Assembly: GCA_024277695.1 (NCBI GenBank)
Contig: JAJRUR010000255.1
Coordinates: 1-26,961, forward strand
Direction: 5' to 3'
From: Bacteroidota bacterium
GTDB lineage: Bacteria > Bacteroidota > Bacteroidia > Chitinophagales > Saprospiraceae
DNA: 26,961 bases
Shown here in pieces: positions 15,825 through 24,563 of the stretch. Positions within the stretch are counted from its first letter, which is position 1; every line of letters begins with the position of its first letter. Both the position numbers and the translations under genes were made by a program. The notes under the pieces were generated by a model. That model made no database searches. It had not been told where the DNA came from and saw only the letters and a program-made list of their open reading frames with translations.

Positions 15825-17044
15825 ATATCCGCATCCATCTAGCCAAAAAAGAACTCCACGGTTCCGTCAGACTCCCCGGCTCCAAAAGCATCAGTAATCG
15901 ACTGCTGATCATCGACGCGCTATCCGGATTCCGATCCAATATCCAGCTGCTCTCCAAAGCAGATGACACAACGATACTCCAAAAAGCTCTACATACTACC
16001 CAAAGCACTATAAATGCTCATGATGCCGGTACAGCCTATCGGTTTCTTACAGCTTATTATGCCATCCTCGAAGGAAAGAACACGACACTGATAGGTACAA
16101 ATCGAATGCACAATAGACCCATAGCACCTCTAGTACGAGCTCTCCAATCACTCGGTGCAGATATAAAATACCTCGACCAAGATGGCTTCCCTCCACTCCA
16201 CATACACGGTACTCCTCTCCAACAACAAACACAACTCGTTTTAGATAGATCGCAGAGTAGTCAGTTTGTCTCTGCACTCCTCCTCATAGCTCCATATATC
16301 CGAAATGGACTACGACTAGACTTGGCAGGTAAGGCCGTTTCCGAACCCTATATCCATATGACCATCGATCTAATGAGACATTTCGGAGCCAAAATCCAAC
16401 ACAATGAAAAATACATCATCGTAGATCCCGGAAGCTATCCACCGAGCACTTATGAAGTAGAGTCCGACTGGTCAGCAGCAGTATTTTTTTATACTATGGC
16501 CTCCTTGGTCCCAAGCCGATTACAAATCTCCAATCTCCATATGCATAGCACCCAAGCAGACCAACAAATTGCCAACTTTTGCAATGACCTCGGTGTATTT
16601 TCTTTGCAAAATGGCTCCGATATCTCGCTCAACTCTATGCCTAGATGTCCAAGACTACCTTACTCTATTGATGCCGCTACTTGTCCCGACCTCGTCCCGG
16701 CATTAGTCACTGCACTCGCTCTACTTGGGATAGATACCGAGATAAAAAACGTAGCTCACCTGAGGTTAAAAGAGTCAGACCGCATTCTTTCACTCCAAAA
16801 GGAACTCTCCAAAATAGGAGCAAATATTCTTACTAAAAAGGATCATATATATCTCTCCGGACTGACAAAAGTCGTCCCGAATACCATATTTGAATCACAC
16901 GATGATCATCGCATCGCCATGAGCCTTGCACTTTTGGCTATTGCCAATCCAATTATCATCCAAGGCGCAGAGTGTGTCAGCAAATCATTTCCGGAATATT
17001 GGGACCAATTAAGTCAATTGGGATTTGATATCCAAAAAAAATAA
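15821..17044 (+). CDS. aroA: 3-phosphoshikimate 1-carboxyvinyltransferase (EPSP synthase)
   Basis: AroA joins phosphoenolpyruvate to shikimate-3-phosphate in the shikimate pathway to aromatic amino acids and folate precursors. The 407-residue product shows LPGSKSISNRLLI (catalytic-site K22), DAGTAYRFLTA, GTNRMHNRPI, the S3P-binding SSQFVSALLL, RLKESDRI and HDDHRIAMSLALL. All main motifs are intact and the length is slightly short but normal for Bacteroidota. In the DAGTAYRFLTA loop the usual Asn-Ala-Gly-Thr-Ala-x-Arg order begins with Asp instead of Asn, a mild variant. The start at 15821 is fixed by the four-base overlap with the OsmC-like gene; a longer frame from 15701 is an overlap artefact. 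Confidence 0.95.
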   Translation: MNIRIHLAKKELHGSVRLPGSKSISNRLLIIDALSGFRSNIQLLSKADDTTILQKALHTTQSTINAHDAGTAYRFLTAYYAILEGKNTTLIGTNRMHNRPIAPLVRALQSLGADIKYLDQDGFPPLHIHGTPLQQQTQLVLDRSQSSQFVSALLLIAPYIRNGLRLDLAGKAVSEPYIHMTIDLMRHFGAKIQHNEKYIIVDPGSYPPSTYEVESDWSAAVFFYTMASLVPSRLQISNLHMHSTQADQQIANFCNDLGVFSLQNGSDISLNSMPRCPRLPYSIDAATCPDLVPALVTALALLGIDTEIKNVAHLRLKESDRILSLQKELSKIGANILTKKDHIYLSGLTKVVPNTIFESHDDHRIAMSLALLAIANPIIIQGAECVSKSFPEYWDQLSQLGFDIQKK

Positions 17045-17159
17045 AGAACAACACAGCATGAATTTCATAGATACATCACACCCATTCATCTATAAAATAG
17101 CACTTTATTGAATCTATTGGGCACGCTTACTGTTATCATCTATAAAAAACCTTACAATC

Positions 17160-18116
17160 ATGACAGAATTTATTTCTCCATTCTTTTTTGTGCTAGTATT
17201 GGCCTTAGCATATTTGATCCTTACATCCCTCTTTACCGTCAAGCAACAAACTGCATACTTAATTGAGCGTTTTGGAAAATTTCAGAGTGTACGTCAAGCA
17301 GGACTTCATTTCAAGTATCCCGTACTAGATCGGATAGCCGGCAAAGTCAATCTAAAGATCCAACAACTCGACGTACCGGTCGAAACCAAAACCTTGGACG
17401 ATGTCTTTGTACGCGTAAAAGTATCTGTCCAGTTCAAAATCCTTTCGGAAAAAATCTATGACGCTTGGTATCGACTCCAAAACCCGCACGATCAAATAAC
17501 TTCGTATATTTTTGACGTCGTCCGAGCCCAAGTACCCAAAATGAAACTCGATGATGTATTCGTCCGAAAAGATGATATCGCCAAAGCCATTCGCCGAGAG
17601 CTAGAAGAATCTATGAACGAATACGGATATGGAATCGTAAAAGCTCTCGTGACAGATATAGATCCTGCGCAAGAAGTCAAAAATGCCATGAACCGCATCA
17701 ATGCTGCCGAACGTATCAAAGTCGCTGCCGAATATGAAGGCGAAGCCGAACGCATACGAATCGTAGCCAAAGCTACCGCTGAAGCTGAAAGCAAACGGCT
17801 CCAAGGTCAAGGCATCGCCGACCAACGAAGAGAAATAGCCCGAGGCCTCGAAGAATCCGTCGATGTGCTAAATCGCGTAGGGATTAATTCGCAAGAAGCC
17901 TCTGCTCTCATCATTGTCACACAACACTATGATACCTTACAGTCCCTCGGCGAACACGCCAACAGTAACCTCATCTTATTGCCCAATACGCCGAATGCAG
18001 GTAGTGATATGCTCACGGATATGATCGCTTCATTTCATACGTCGCAGAGACTCGGTGAGGCAATGAAATTAGAAAACAATCAACCAAAAATAAAAAAAGA
18101 GCTGAAGGAAAAATAA
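17160..18116 (+). CDS. SPFH/band 7 (stomatin-like, QmcA-type) membrane protein
   Basis: A 318-residue stomatin-family protein. One N-terminal membrane helix (about 5-25) is followed by the SPFH domain (TVKQQTAYLIERFGKF to about residue 180), then a charged helical stretch rich in Ala and Glu (AAERIKVAAEYEGEAERIR) that should form a coiled coil and drive ring assembly, and a short tail. Bacterial relatives (QmcA/YbbK) form cages around membrane proteases or mark lipid microdomains. No NfeD partner gene is adjacent, so a protease-scaffold role is not backed by context. It is preceded by a 115-base gap after aroA and followed by a 296-base gene-free gap. Confidence 0.92.
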   Translation: MTEFISPFFFVLVLALAYLILTSLFTVKQQTAYLIERFGKFQSVRQAGLHFKYPVLDRIAGKVNLKIQQLDVPVETKTLDDVFVRVKVSVQFKILSEKIYDAWYRLQNPHDQITSYIFDVVRAQVPKMKLDDVFVRKDDIAKAIRRELEESMNEYGYGIVKALVTDIDPAQEVKNAMNRINAAERIKVAAEYEGEAERIRIVAKATAEAESKRLQGQGIADQRREIARGLEESVDVLNRVGINSQEASALIIVTQHYDTLQSLGEHANSNLILLPNTPNAGSDMLTDMIASFHTSQRLGEAMKLENNQPKIKKELKEK

Positions 18117-18242
18117 AAAAAATACATTGTATAACGCCGGTGAGCTCACAAGTAATTTTTTAATTTAGACAAAATTCTAAGCTTTACAGTTTTCTCTAAT
18201 ATGTCTGCCCTAGATTTTGACCTGTGCAATGATGCCAAACTA

Positions 18243-18302
18243 ATAGCCAATCCCCTATTAAGCCTCCAAAAACCAAAATAAGATTAAAAGGGGATTGGCT
18301 AT
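18243..18302. other. Long near-perfect hairpin in intergenic region
   Basis: ATAGCCAATCCCCTATTAA (18243-18261) pairs with TTAAAAGGGGATTGGCTAT (18284-18302) over 19 positions with one mismatch, around a 22-base A-rich loop. It sits in the 296-base gap between the SPFH gene and the TolC-like gene. There is no T-run after either arm, so a classical terminator is unlikely. It could be a transcript-processing structure or a small repeat element. Nothing else clear is present in the gap. Confidence 0.55.
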
Positions 18303-18412
18303 GGATAACAGCCCTGTTTGTACCATCTATCTACAAATAGCCTACTTTTATAGAAATAATTATTATTATTTCGTTTTAAGAACCTAACATTGTAGCACAA
18401 TAGAGTTATTAT

Positions 18413-19834
18413 ATGAAACAGATCATTCTTTTATTGATTATTGGAGCTCTTTCAAGCGATATAGCTGCTCAAGATACTTGGAATCTAAAACGATGTATCG
18501 ATTATGCTTTGGCACACAATCTACAAATCCACAACTCCAAACTCTCGATCAACTCACGAGAGATAGACCTAAAAACCGCCAAAGCTCAGAGACTACCCAA
18601 TCTTCAGTTTTCCAGTCTAGCCGGAATCAACCTCGGACGCACTATCGACCCAACATCCAACTCTTTTATTACAGCAACCACCAACTTCAATACATTTGGG
18701 GTCAACTCCTCAGTGATGCTCTACAATTTTGGACGTATCCAAAACCAAATCCAACTGGCTGCGCTCGACAGAAAAAGTGCACAATCGGATTTAGAACAAG
18801 CCCGACAAGACCTAGCACTCCAGGTAGCCGATGCTTTTCTCAATGTGCTTTTTGCCAAAGAAAACCTAAACAATGCAATAACCAAACGCTCTACAACTCA
18901 AGACCAGCTCCAACAGATCAATAGCCTGATAGCAGCCGGATCGCGTCCCGCTAATGATCGTCTAGATATAGAAGCCCAAATAGCACAAGATGATCTCAAC
19001 ATCACCCAATTCCGTAATGCAGTAGATCTGAGTACACTCCGACTCCGACAGATTATGCAACTCGATACCCATATCCCCTTCCAAATATCCGTCCCCGAAA
19101 TGGACATAGAGCCTACCCAAATCGTTGATCTCGACGTTCCTAGTATCTACGCAGAAGTTCTACGCAACCAACCGTCTATCCAAGCCTTTGACCTTAGGCT
19201 CCAAAGTGCCAAACTCAACCAAAAATTAGCCAAGTCTTCTGCCTATCCTTCAGTTTTTCTCAATGGTAGAGTCAATACCAACTACTCCAGCCAAGCCAAA
19301 CAAATCGATGAAGTAGTCCTCACTCCCTTCGAGTCCAATGTACTCATCAATGGCAATCAATCTACACTCACAACATTCCAACCTAGAGCTACAGGATTTA
19401 GTACCACACCTTATACCCAACAACTCAACGATAACATCGGTACCGGGCTATCCTTGTCCCTCAATGTGCCCATCTACAGCAATTATACCACCAAAGCCAA
19501 TAACCAACGAGCACAAATTCGAGTAAAAACATTACAAAATAATCTGGAACTCGAAAAACAACGCATCCGCAATCAAATAGAACAAGCCGTTACAGATCTT
19601 CGCAGTGCTAGCCTACAATACCAAGCAGCCCAATCTACTGTACGCGCTCTCGAAGCCAGCTATCACAATGCTGAAAGAAGATTTTTATCCGGAACTGCTA
19701 ATACTTTCGAATTTAATTCCATCACTAATCAACTAGAACAAGCAAAAATCAACTTGCTCAGGGCAAAATATGACTTCATCTTCAAATCTAAAATACTTGA
19801 TTTCTACAAAGGAAAACCTCTTGACCTCAACTAA
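18413..19834 (+). CDS. TolC-family outer-membrane efflux protein
   Basis: A 473-residue outer-membrane channel component of tripartite exporters. Residues 1-20 are a signal peptide (MKQIILLLIIGALSSDIAAQ) with a likely cut after AAQ. The mature part starts TWNLKRCIDYALAHNLQI, the standard opening of the OEP family, and has two repeats of long helices (for example DLALQVADAFLNVLFAKENL and the C-terminal YHNAERRFLSGTANTFEF) with beta segments between. It is followed 11 bases later by a periplasmic adaptor gene, so the two work together. No inner-membrane pump is encoded next to them within the window. Confidence 0.92.
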   Translation: MKQIILLLIIGALSSDIAAQDTWNLKRCIDYALAHNLQIHNSKLSINSREIDLKTAKAQRLPNLQFSSLAGINLGRTIDPTSNSFITATTNFNTFGVNSSVMLYNFGRIQNQIQLAALDRKSAQSDLEQARQDLALQVADAFLNVLFAKENLNNAITKRSTTQDQLQQINSLIAAGSRPANDRLDIEAQIAQDDLNITQFRNAVDLSTLRLRQIMQLDTHIPFQISVPEMDIEPTQIVDLDVPSIYAEVLRNQPSIQAFDLRLQSAKLNQKLAKSSAYPSVFLNGRVNTNYSSQAKQIDEVVLTPFESNVLINGNQSTLTTFQPRATGFSTTPYTQQLNDNIGTGLSLSLNVPIYSNYTTKANNQRAQIRVKTLQNNLELEKQRIRNQIEQAVTDLRSASLQYQAAQSTVRALEASYHNAERRFLSGTANTFEFNSITNQLEQAKINLLRAKYDFIFKSKILDFYKGKPLDLN

Positions 19835-19845
19835 TTCAGCACACT

Positions 19846-21195
19846 ATGGCAAAACGAAAAAGTAAAATATGGCTCTATGTCCTTCTGGGAATTGTTTTTT
19901 TAGGTCTTTTGGCGGCTGCGATATACAAAAATAAGCAAGCACCAAAAGGTATAGCTATCCAATCGACTACAGTCAAAAAAAGAACTATTATCGAAAAAGT
20001 CGGTGCCAGTGGACGAATCTTTCCGGAGACTGAAGTCAAGATCAGCTCTGATGTCTCCGGCGAAGTTGTCCAACTCTATGTAGCCGAAGGCGACTCCGTC
20101 AAAGCCGGACAACTCCTCGCCAAAGTCGATCCTGATATCTACATCTCTGCTCTCGAACGCGGAAAAGCCGGACTGAATAACGCCAAATCTCAAGCCGCTA
20201 GAGCACGAGCGCTGATAGAAAGTAATCGAGCTCAACTCGAACAGATCAAAGTACAACTAAACAATGCACAGACCATCTATCAGCGCAACAAAAAACTACT
20301 CGATGATGGAGTCATCAGTCAGGCCGAATTCGAAACCGCCGAATCCGGTTTCCGACAGCTACAAGCCAACCTTCGTTCTGCTCAAGCCCAACTCCAATCC
20401 GCAGAACAAAGCGCCAAAGCAGCTGACTACACCGTCAAAAGTTCTGAAGCCAGCCTGAAAGAACTCCGTACCAATCTGCGAAGAACTACCATCCTAGCTC
20501 CAACAGCAGGTATTGTATCCAAACTCAATGTCGAAAAAGGTGAACGTGTAGTAGGTACTATACAAATGGCAGGCACCGAAATGATGCGCATCGCAAATCT
20601 TTCCATCATGGAAGCACAAGTCGAAGTCAGCGAAAATGATATCCTCACTATCAGTATCGGAGACTCCGCAGACATCGAAGTAGATGCTTATCTCGACAAT
20701 AAATTTAAAGGATATGTCACAGAAATAGCTAAGTCAGCTTCCAACATTAACCCACAAGGACCATTGACTAGTGATCAAGTCACTAACTTTATAGTCAAAA
20801 TACGAATCGACCCCAACTCTTACAAACAGCTCATCAGACCCAATGCCTCTTATCCATTTAGACCCGGCATGTCCACATCCGTTGATATATATACCAATCG
20901 CGTAGATAGTGTACTCGCAGTACCTATCCAATCCGTTACAGTGAGAGACCTAAATAAAAAGAAGAAAGATAAACAAGAAAATCTCAAAGAAGTAGTCTTT
21001 GTCATCCAATCAGATTCAGCCCACATCACACCGGTCGAGCTAGGAATACAAGATGATGATTATATCCAGATCATATCCGGACTACAACTCCACCAAAAAA
21101 TAGTCCAAGGTCCCTATTCCGTAGTCTCCAGAAAACTAAAAGATAAACAGCGTGTAACTGAAAAAAAGAAAAAATCCGAAAAGAGTGATCCGTAG
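19846..21195 (+). CDS. Periplasmic adaptor (HlyD/MacA-type membrane fusion protein)
   Basis: A 449-residue adaptor linking an inner-membrane pump to the TolC-like channel. One membrane helix near the N-terminus (about 8-26) is followed by a split lipoyl half-motif (SGEVVQLYVAEGDSVKAGQL, then APTAGIVSKLNVEKGERV) flanking a long coiled coil (about 100-205) rich in Ala and Gln, then beta-barrel and membrane-proximal domains. The tail is highly basic. It resembles MacA or other adaptors of ABC-type exporters more than RND adaptors, but this is inferred. It follows the TolC-family gene by 11 bases and overlaps the next gene by 11 bases. Confidence 0.9.
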   Translation: MAKRKSKIWLYVLLGIVFLGLLAAAIYKNKQAPKGIAIQSTTVKKRTIIEKVGASGRIFPETEVKISSDVSGEVVQLYVAEGDSVKAGQLLAKVDPDIYISALERGKAGLNNAKSQAARARALIESNRAQLEQIKVQLNNAQTIYQRNKKLLDDGVISQAEFETAESGFRQLQANLRSAQAQLQSAEQSAKAADYTVKSSEASLKELRTNLRRTTILAPTAGIVSKLNVEKGERVVGTIQMAGTEMMRIANLSIMEAQVEVSENDILTISIGDSADIEVDAYLDNKFKGYVTEIAKSASNINPQGPLTSDQVTNFIVKIRIDPNSYKQLIRPNASYPFRPGMSTSVDIYTNRVDSVLAVPIQSVTVRDLNKKKKDKQENLKEVVFVIQSDSAHITPVELGIQDDDYIQIISGLQLHQKIVQGPYSVVSRKLKDKQRVTEKKKKSEKSDP

Positions 21196-21790
21196 AGCTA
21201 TCCTTATCTTTGTCAAAAATCCTGAACTTGGCAAGGTCAAAACTCGTCTCGCTGCCGATATCGGTGACCAACAAGCACTCCAGGCATATATTGAACTATC
21301 CAACTATACCAAAAGAGTCGTCACTGATGTTGACATTGCGACAGATAAGTATGTCTTCTACAGTCATACGATAGACACTAAGGATATTTGGCCCAATCAT
21401 CTATTCCGAAAAAAATTACAAATCGGATCAGATCTCGGTGAGCGCATGGCAAATGCTAGCAAATCCCTCCTACCACCGTATGACCAACTCATCATAATAG
21501 GTACGGACTGCGGTGTACTCACCCAGAAAATAATCTCCAAAGCTTTTGACGAACTGAATAATTATGACCTCGTACTAGGACCTACGGAAGATGGAGGATA
21601 TTATCTAGTCGGCATGTCCGGTGACCATACATTTGTATTTGAACAAATCCACTGGAGCACCGAAAAAGTTTTGGAACAAAGCCTCCATAGGATTCAACTG
21701 CACAGCAAAAGTGTCAAGTTACTAACTACACTCTATGACATCGACAATTATCGAGATTGGAAACGCTTGGGCTGGAAAAATCTACCATAA
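21185..21790 (+). CDS. DUF2064 / TIGR04282-type glycosyltransferase-like protein
   Basis: A 201-residue protein with a nucleotide-sugar-transferase (GT-A-like) fold. Seen are the opening AILIFVKNPELGKVKTRLA, the acidic GTDCG (D108) where related enzymes bind metal, and GPTEDGGYYLVG (132-143). The family is annotated from genome context as arsenosugar-type or cofactor-related glycosyltransferases or guanylyltransferases; no arsenic genes are near, so that role is unsupported here. The start is a GTG at 21185, overlapping the adaptor gene by 11 bases; no ATG lies before the conserved opening, so the GTG is well supported. Co-translation with the exporter genes suggests joint expression, not necessarily joint function. 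Confidence 0.82.
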   Translation: MIRRAILIFVKNPELGKVKTRLAADIGDQQALQAYIELSNYTKRVVTDVDIATDKYVFYSHTIDTKDIWPNHLFRKKLQIGSDLGERMANASKSLLPPYDQLIIIGTDCGVLTQKIISKAFDELNNYDLVLGPTEDGGYYLVGMSGDHTFVFEQIHWSTEKVLEQSLHRIQLHSKSVKLLTTLYDIDNYRDWKRLGWKNLP

Positions 21791-21979
21791 GTACACAAAC
21801 AGAATGTCCCCTTCAACTGATCTTACATTGTTTTTGGACATGTCGGTAACATAGCCAAAATGTTGGCCAGCTTAGTAATAAGTAACTTATTCTCCAACAA
21901 AATTTAGAAAAGAGTCTTTAAGAACAAGGGATCCAAAAAGCCAACTTACTATCCTTACCCAAAGTAAAATTATATTTTT

Positions 21980-21987
21980 TACATTTG
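21980..21987 (+). promoter_or_regulatory. Bacteroidota -7 box before prs
   Basis: TACATTTG matches TAnnTTTG and ends 32 bases before the prs ATG. It follows a T-rich stretch in a 229-base gap that holds no gene. A -33 motif is not clear. Confidence 0.45.
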
Positions 21988-22019
21988 CGCTATCGCATAA
22001 CAAAATTACAGCATAGACC

Positions 22020-22949
22020 ATGGCGCGCATCAAACTCTTTTCAGGCGACAAGTCCATCTACCTAGCTAAGCGCATTGCACTTCACTATGGCGTACCATTG
22101 TCTCAGGTGGACATCAAACGGTTCAGCGACGGCGAGATGCAGCCCATTATCAACGAGTCCGTACGAGGTGATTTTGTATTCTTTATCCAATCAACCTTTG
22201 CTCCTTCTGACAATTTATTCGAGTTACTCCTAATGATCGATGCTGTCAAAAGAGCATCCGCCGGATATATTACTGCAGTGATCCCATATTACGGCTATGC
22301 CCGACAAGATCGAAAAGACAAACCAAGAGTCCCAATTTCAGCAAAACTCGTAGCAAATCTCATCCAAGCTGCCGGAGCCAATCGCATCATGACGATGGAC
22401 CTCCATGCAGACCAAATCCAAGGATTCTTTGACATACCGGTAGATCACCTCAAAAGTGAAGCCATTTTTATTCCCTACCTCGAACAACAAGACATGTCCG
22501 ATGTGATATTTGCCAGCCCCGACGTAGGTGGAGTAAAAAGAGCACGAAGTTATGCCAAGTTTTTTGACAAACGACTCGTCATCTGTGACAAACTCCGAGA
22601 AAAAGCAAACGAAGTGAAGGGTATTACTGTGATAGGTGATGTCCGAGACAAAGATGTCATACTCGTTGATGACCTCGTAGATACTGCCGGAACCCTCTGC
22701 AAAGCAGCCAAAGCCATCATAGACAAAGGGGCCAAAAGTGTACGTGCCTTAGGCACACATCCTGTCCTCTCCGGCCAAGCGTATAATAATATCAATAACT
22801 CTGTACTCACCGAGCTCATTGTCTCGGATACGATTCCACTCAAATCACCATCTAACAAAATCAAAGTACTCAGTACGGCTAAACTGTTTGCTACTGCTAT
22901 TCGCAATACCCACGAACATCGAAGTATCTCCGCATTGTTTGTCGAATAA
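22020..22949 (+). CDS. prs: Ribose-phosphate pyrophosphokinase (PRPP synthetase)
   Basis: Prs transfers pyrophosphate from ATP to ribose 5-phosphate, giving PRPP for purine, pyrimidine, histidine, tryptophan and NAD synthesis. The 309-residue length fits class I enzymes. Visible are KLFSGDKSIYLA, the flexible-loop region YYGYARQDRKDKPRVPIS, the signature MDLHADQIQGFFDIP and the PRPP loop DDLVDTAGTLCKA (about 216-228). All key sites are intact. It is followed after 66-72 bases by rplY, a neighbour pair also found in other bacteria (prs-ctc), though rplY has its own -7 box. Confidence 0.97.
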   Translation: MARIKLFSGDKSIYLAKRIALHYGVPLSQVDIKRFSDGEMQPIINESVRGDFVFFIQSTFAPSDNLFELLLMIDAVKRASAGYITAVIPYYGYARQDRKDKPRVPISAKLVANLIQAAGANRIMTMDLHADQIQGFFDIPVDHLKSEAIFIPYLEQQDMSDVIFASPDVGGVKRARSYAKFFDKRLVICDKLREKANEVKGITVIGDVRDKDVILVDDLVDTAGTLCKAAKAIIDKGAKSVRALGTHPVLSGQAYNNINNSVLTELIVSDTIPLKSPSNKIKVLSTAKLFATAIRNTHEHRSISALFVE

Positions 22950-22990
22950 AAATAATCGCAATTCTTTATAGAATGTACCCCGATTTATTA

Positions 22991-22998
22991 TATCTTTG
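22991..22998 (+). promoter_or_regulatory. Bacteroidota -7 box before rplY
   Basis: TATCTTTG, followed by CA, is a good TAnnTTTG match ending 17-23 bases before the alternative rplY starts. It suggests rplY can be transcribed separately from prs. No clear -33 motif was seen. Confidence 0.45.
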
Positions 22999-23021
22999 CA
23001 CTCCTTTTAAAAAATATGACT

Positions 23022-23651
23022 ATGAAAACAGTTGAGATTAAGGCAGAACCTAGAGAAGATTTAGGAACGGCGCATAGTAGAAGATTACGCCGTGCAGGAC
23101 ATGTCCCTTGTGTACTGAATGGTGCAGGTGATGCCATCCACTTCTTCACAGACCCCCTATCACTTCGCGATATCGTCTATACTGCTGACTTTAAGGTAGC
23201 CCAAATGGAATTGAACGGCAAAACTTATCGCGCCATCCTCAAAGACATCCAGTTTGACCCCGTCACCGAACAAATTCTTCACGTAGATTTTCAAGCATTA
23301 CTCGAAGGAAGAAAAATAAAAGTAGAAATTCCTGTGCACTTCGAAGGTAGTCCTGTCGGTGTCAAAAACGGAGGTGTTTTTGTTAGAAAACAACATAAAG
23401 TTTTAGTAAAAACCACTCCGGACAACTTAGTCGCTGAACTTTTGGTGGATGTAGCAGAATTGGGAATTGGCGAATCTGTCAGAGTAAAGGACATAAAATG
23501 CCCGAACGAAATAGAAATCCTAACGAATCCTTCGATCCCCATCGCTTCGATCACCAGACCAAGAGTCCTCGTAGTTGCTGCTGATGATGAAGAGGAAGAA
23601 GAAGGTACTGAAGAAAGTGCAGAAGCCCAAACAGCTGAAGCCACGGAATAA
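23022..23651 (+). CDS. rplY: Large-subunit ribosomal protein bL25 (Ctc-type)
   Basis: bL25 binds 5S rRNA in the large ribosomal subunit. The 209-residue product is the long Ctc type: an N-terminal RNA-binding domain (EIKAEPREDLGTAHSRRLRR, VPCVLNG, VDFQALLEG) and a C-terminal beta domain (about 95-185: IPVHFEGSPVGVKNGGVF), with a strongly acidic tail (DDEEEEEGTEESAEAQ). I chose the ATG at 23022 giving MKTVEIKAEPRE; the ATG at 23016 adds only Met-Thr. It follows prs and is closed by a strong terminator. Confidence 0.94.
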   Translation: MKTVEIKAEPREDLGTAHSRRLRRAGHVPCVLNGAGDAIHFFTDPLSLRDIVYTADFKVAQMELNGKTYRAILKDIQFDPVTEQILHVDFQALLEGRKIKVEIPVHFEGSPVGVKNGGVFVRKQHKVLVKTTPDNLVAELLVDVAELGIGESVRVKDIKCPNEIEILTNPSIPIASITRPRVLVVAADDEEEEEGTEESAEAQTAEATE

Positions 23652-23674
23652 TTCATCTGTTTTGGATCTTACTC

Positions 23675-23710
23675 AAAAGGCTTGTAAAATGAAGATTTTA
23701 CAAGCCTTTT
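23675..23710. terminator. Strong bidirectional intrinsic terminator after rplY
   Basis: AAAAGGCTTGTAAAAT (23675-23690) and ATTTTACAAGCCTTTT (23695-23710) form a perfect 16-bp stem with loop GAAG. The A-run on one side and T-run on the other let it serve both rplY (+) and the DUF2007 gene (-), whose stops face it. Confidence 0.85.
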
Positions 23711-23780
23711 GTTATATGGTGGTAATGTAGTTCTTGCGATTTGAAGAGCAGCAAATCTAATAGATGTGCTCAATAACAAG

Positions 23781-24014
23781 TTAATTTTGACGACCGGACA
23801 TATCAAAGCCAAATTCCGGATCGCTGTTATATAAGACCAATCGCGCAGATTCCTCCCGTTCTTTTGGTACATATAGCCATGCTTCACCAATTACGCGATA
23901 TGCCGAATCCTTTTTATTCATTATCACCGCTGGTATATCTTCTCCAAGTAGTAATTGTCGCAATAACTCCACTTGATATACTTCTTGAGATTTAAAAATT
24001 ACTACCCAATCCAT
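23781..24014 (-). CDS. DUF2007 small cytosolic protein
   Basis: A 77-residue protein of the DUF2007 type (labelled putative signal-transducing protein in family databases). It has the compact alpha-beta pattern WVVIFKSQEVYQVELLRQLL, then IPAVIMNKKDSAY and the hydrophobic-acidic LYVPKEREESARLVL, resembling an ACT- or PII-like small fold. No catalytic residues are evident and the role is unknown. I chose the ATG at 24014, just before the conserved DWVVIF; an earlier ATG at 24035 adds seven residues. A 239-base gap separates it from the next gene upstream, so it may not belong to the nqr transcript. That gap contains nothing I can identify. Confidence 0.75.
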   Translation of the reverse strand: MDWVVIFKSQEVYQVELLRQLLLGEDIPAVIMNKKDSAYRVIGEAWLYVPKEREESARLVLYNSDPEFGFDMSGRQN

Positions 24015-24253
24015 CAGACGAATATACAAAATCATGCATACTATGTCTCAGGGCGTAGATACTTTGCAGTTTGATGTTTTATTGGAATTGTGAGATGTAT
24101 GATGAAAAAACTTAGTAGTTAAGGATACAGAACAGAGCATCAAAAACAATCTTGGGATGCATAACATCACAAAATATGCGGCTAATCGCACAGTTTATGA
24201 TGAGGCCTGCTCAATACCAAGAATCCGGTCAACCTACTAAAGTTTGAAAAAAT

Positions 24254-24544
24254 CTATAACGAATCCTGTGGGTAATTCCCCTTATCAAAAAGGATATCAA
24301 ATTCTTCCGGTGTCACATAGCGCCACCCGCAGTCCTCCTTGATCGTGAATACCGGAAGTACATAGTCCGTCAACTCTGCAGAGTTTTCCCATTCGCCTCC
24401 CTCAAGATCACGATGTACCAATCGCAAAACTGCATAGCACTCCTCATCAATCCTATCTCCGATCTGTATCAAAAACTCCAAATGTTGTTTGCGCATATAG
24501 ATACAGTCTTTTGGTGCTACAGACTTATGATGCTGTACTTCCAT
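24254..24544 (-). CDS. Unrecognised 96-residue acidic protein downstream of nqrF
   Basis: I do not recognise this protein. It is 96 residues, soluble and acidic, with no signal peptide or membrane helix. It has three cysteines (in PKDCIY, DEECYAV and KEDCGW) that do not form a metal motif, and aromatic-rich stretches such as CGWRYVTPEEFDILF. The ATG lies 19 bases after the nqrF stop on the same strand, so it is likely co-transcribed with the nqr genes. Codon use looks like that of its neighbours and the frame is free of interruptions, which supports a real gene. A role in assembly or regulation of the sodium pump is only a guess from position. Confidence 0.7.
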   Translation of the reverse strand: MEVQHHKSVAPKDCIYMRKQHLEFLIQIGDRIDEECYAVLRLVHRDLEGGEWENSAELTDYVLPVFTIKEDCGWRYVTPEEFDILFDKGNYPQDSL

Positions 24545-24563
24545 AACTTTTGACTAAAATAGC

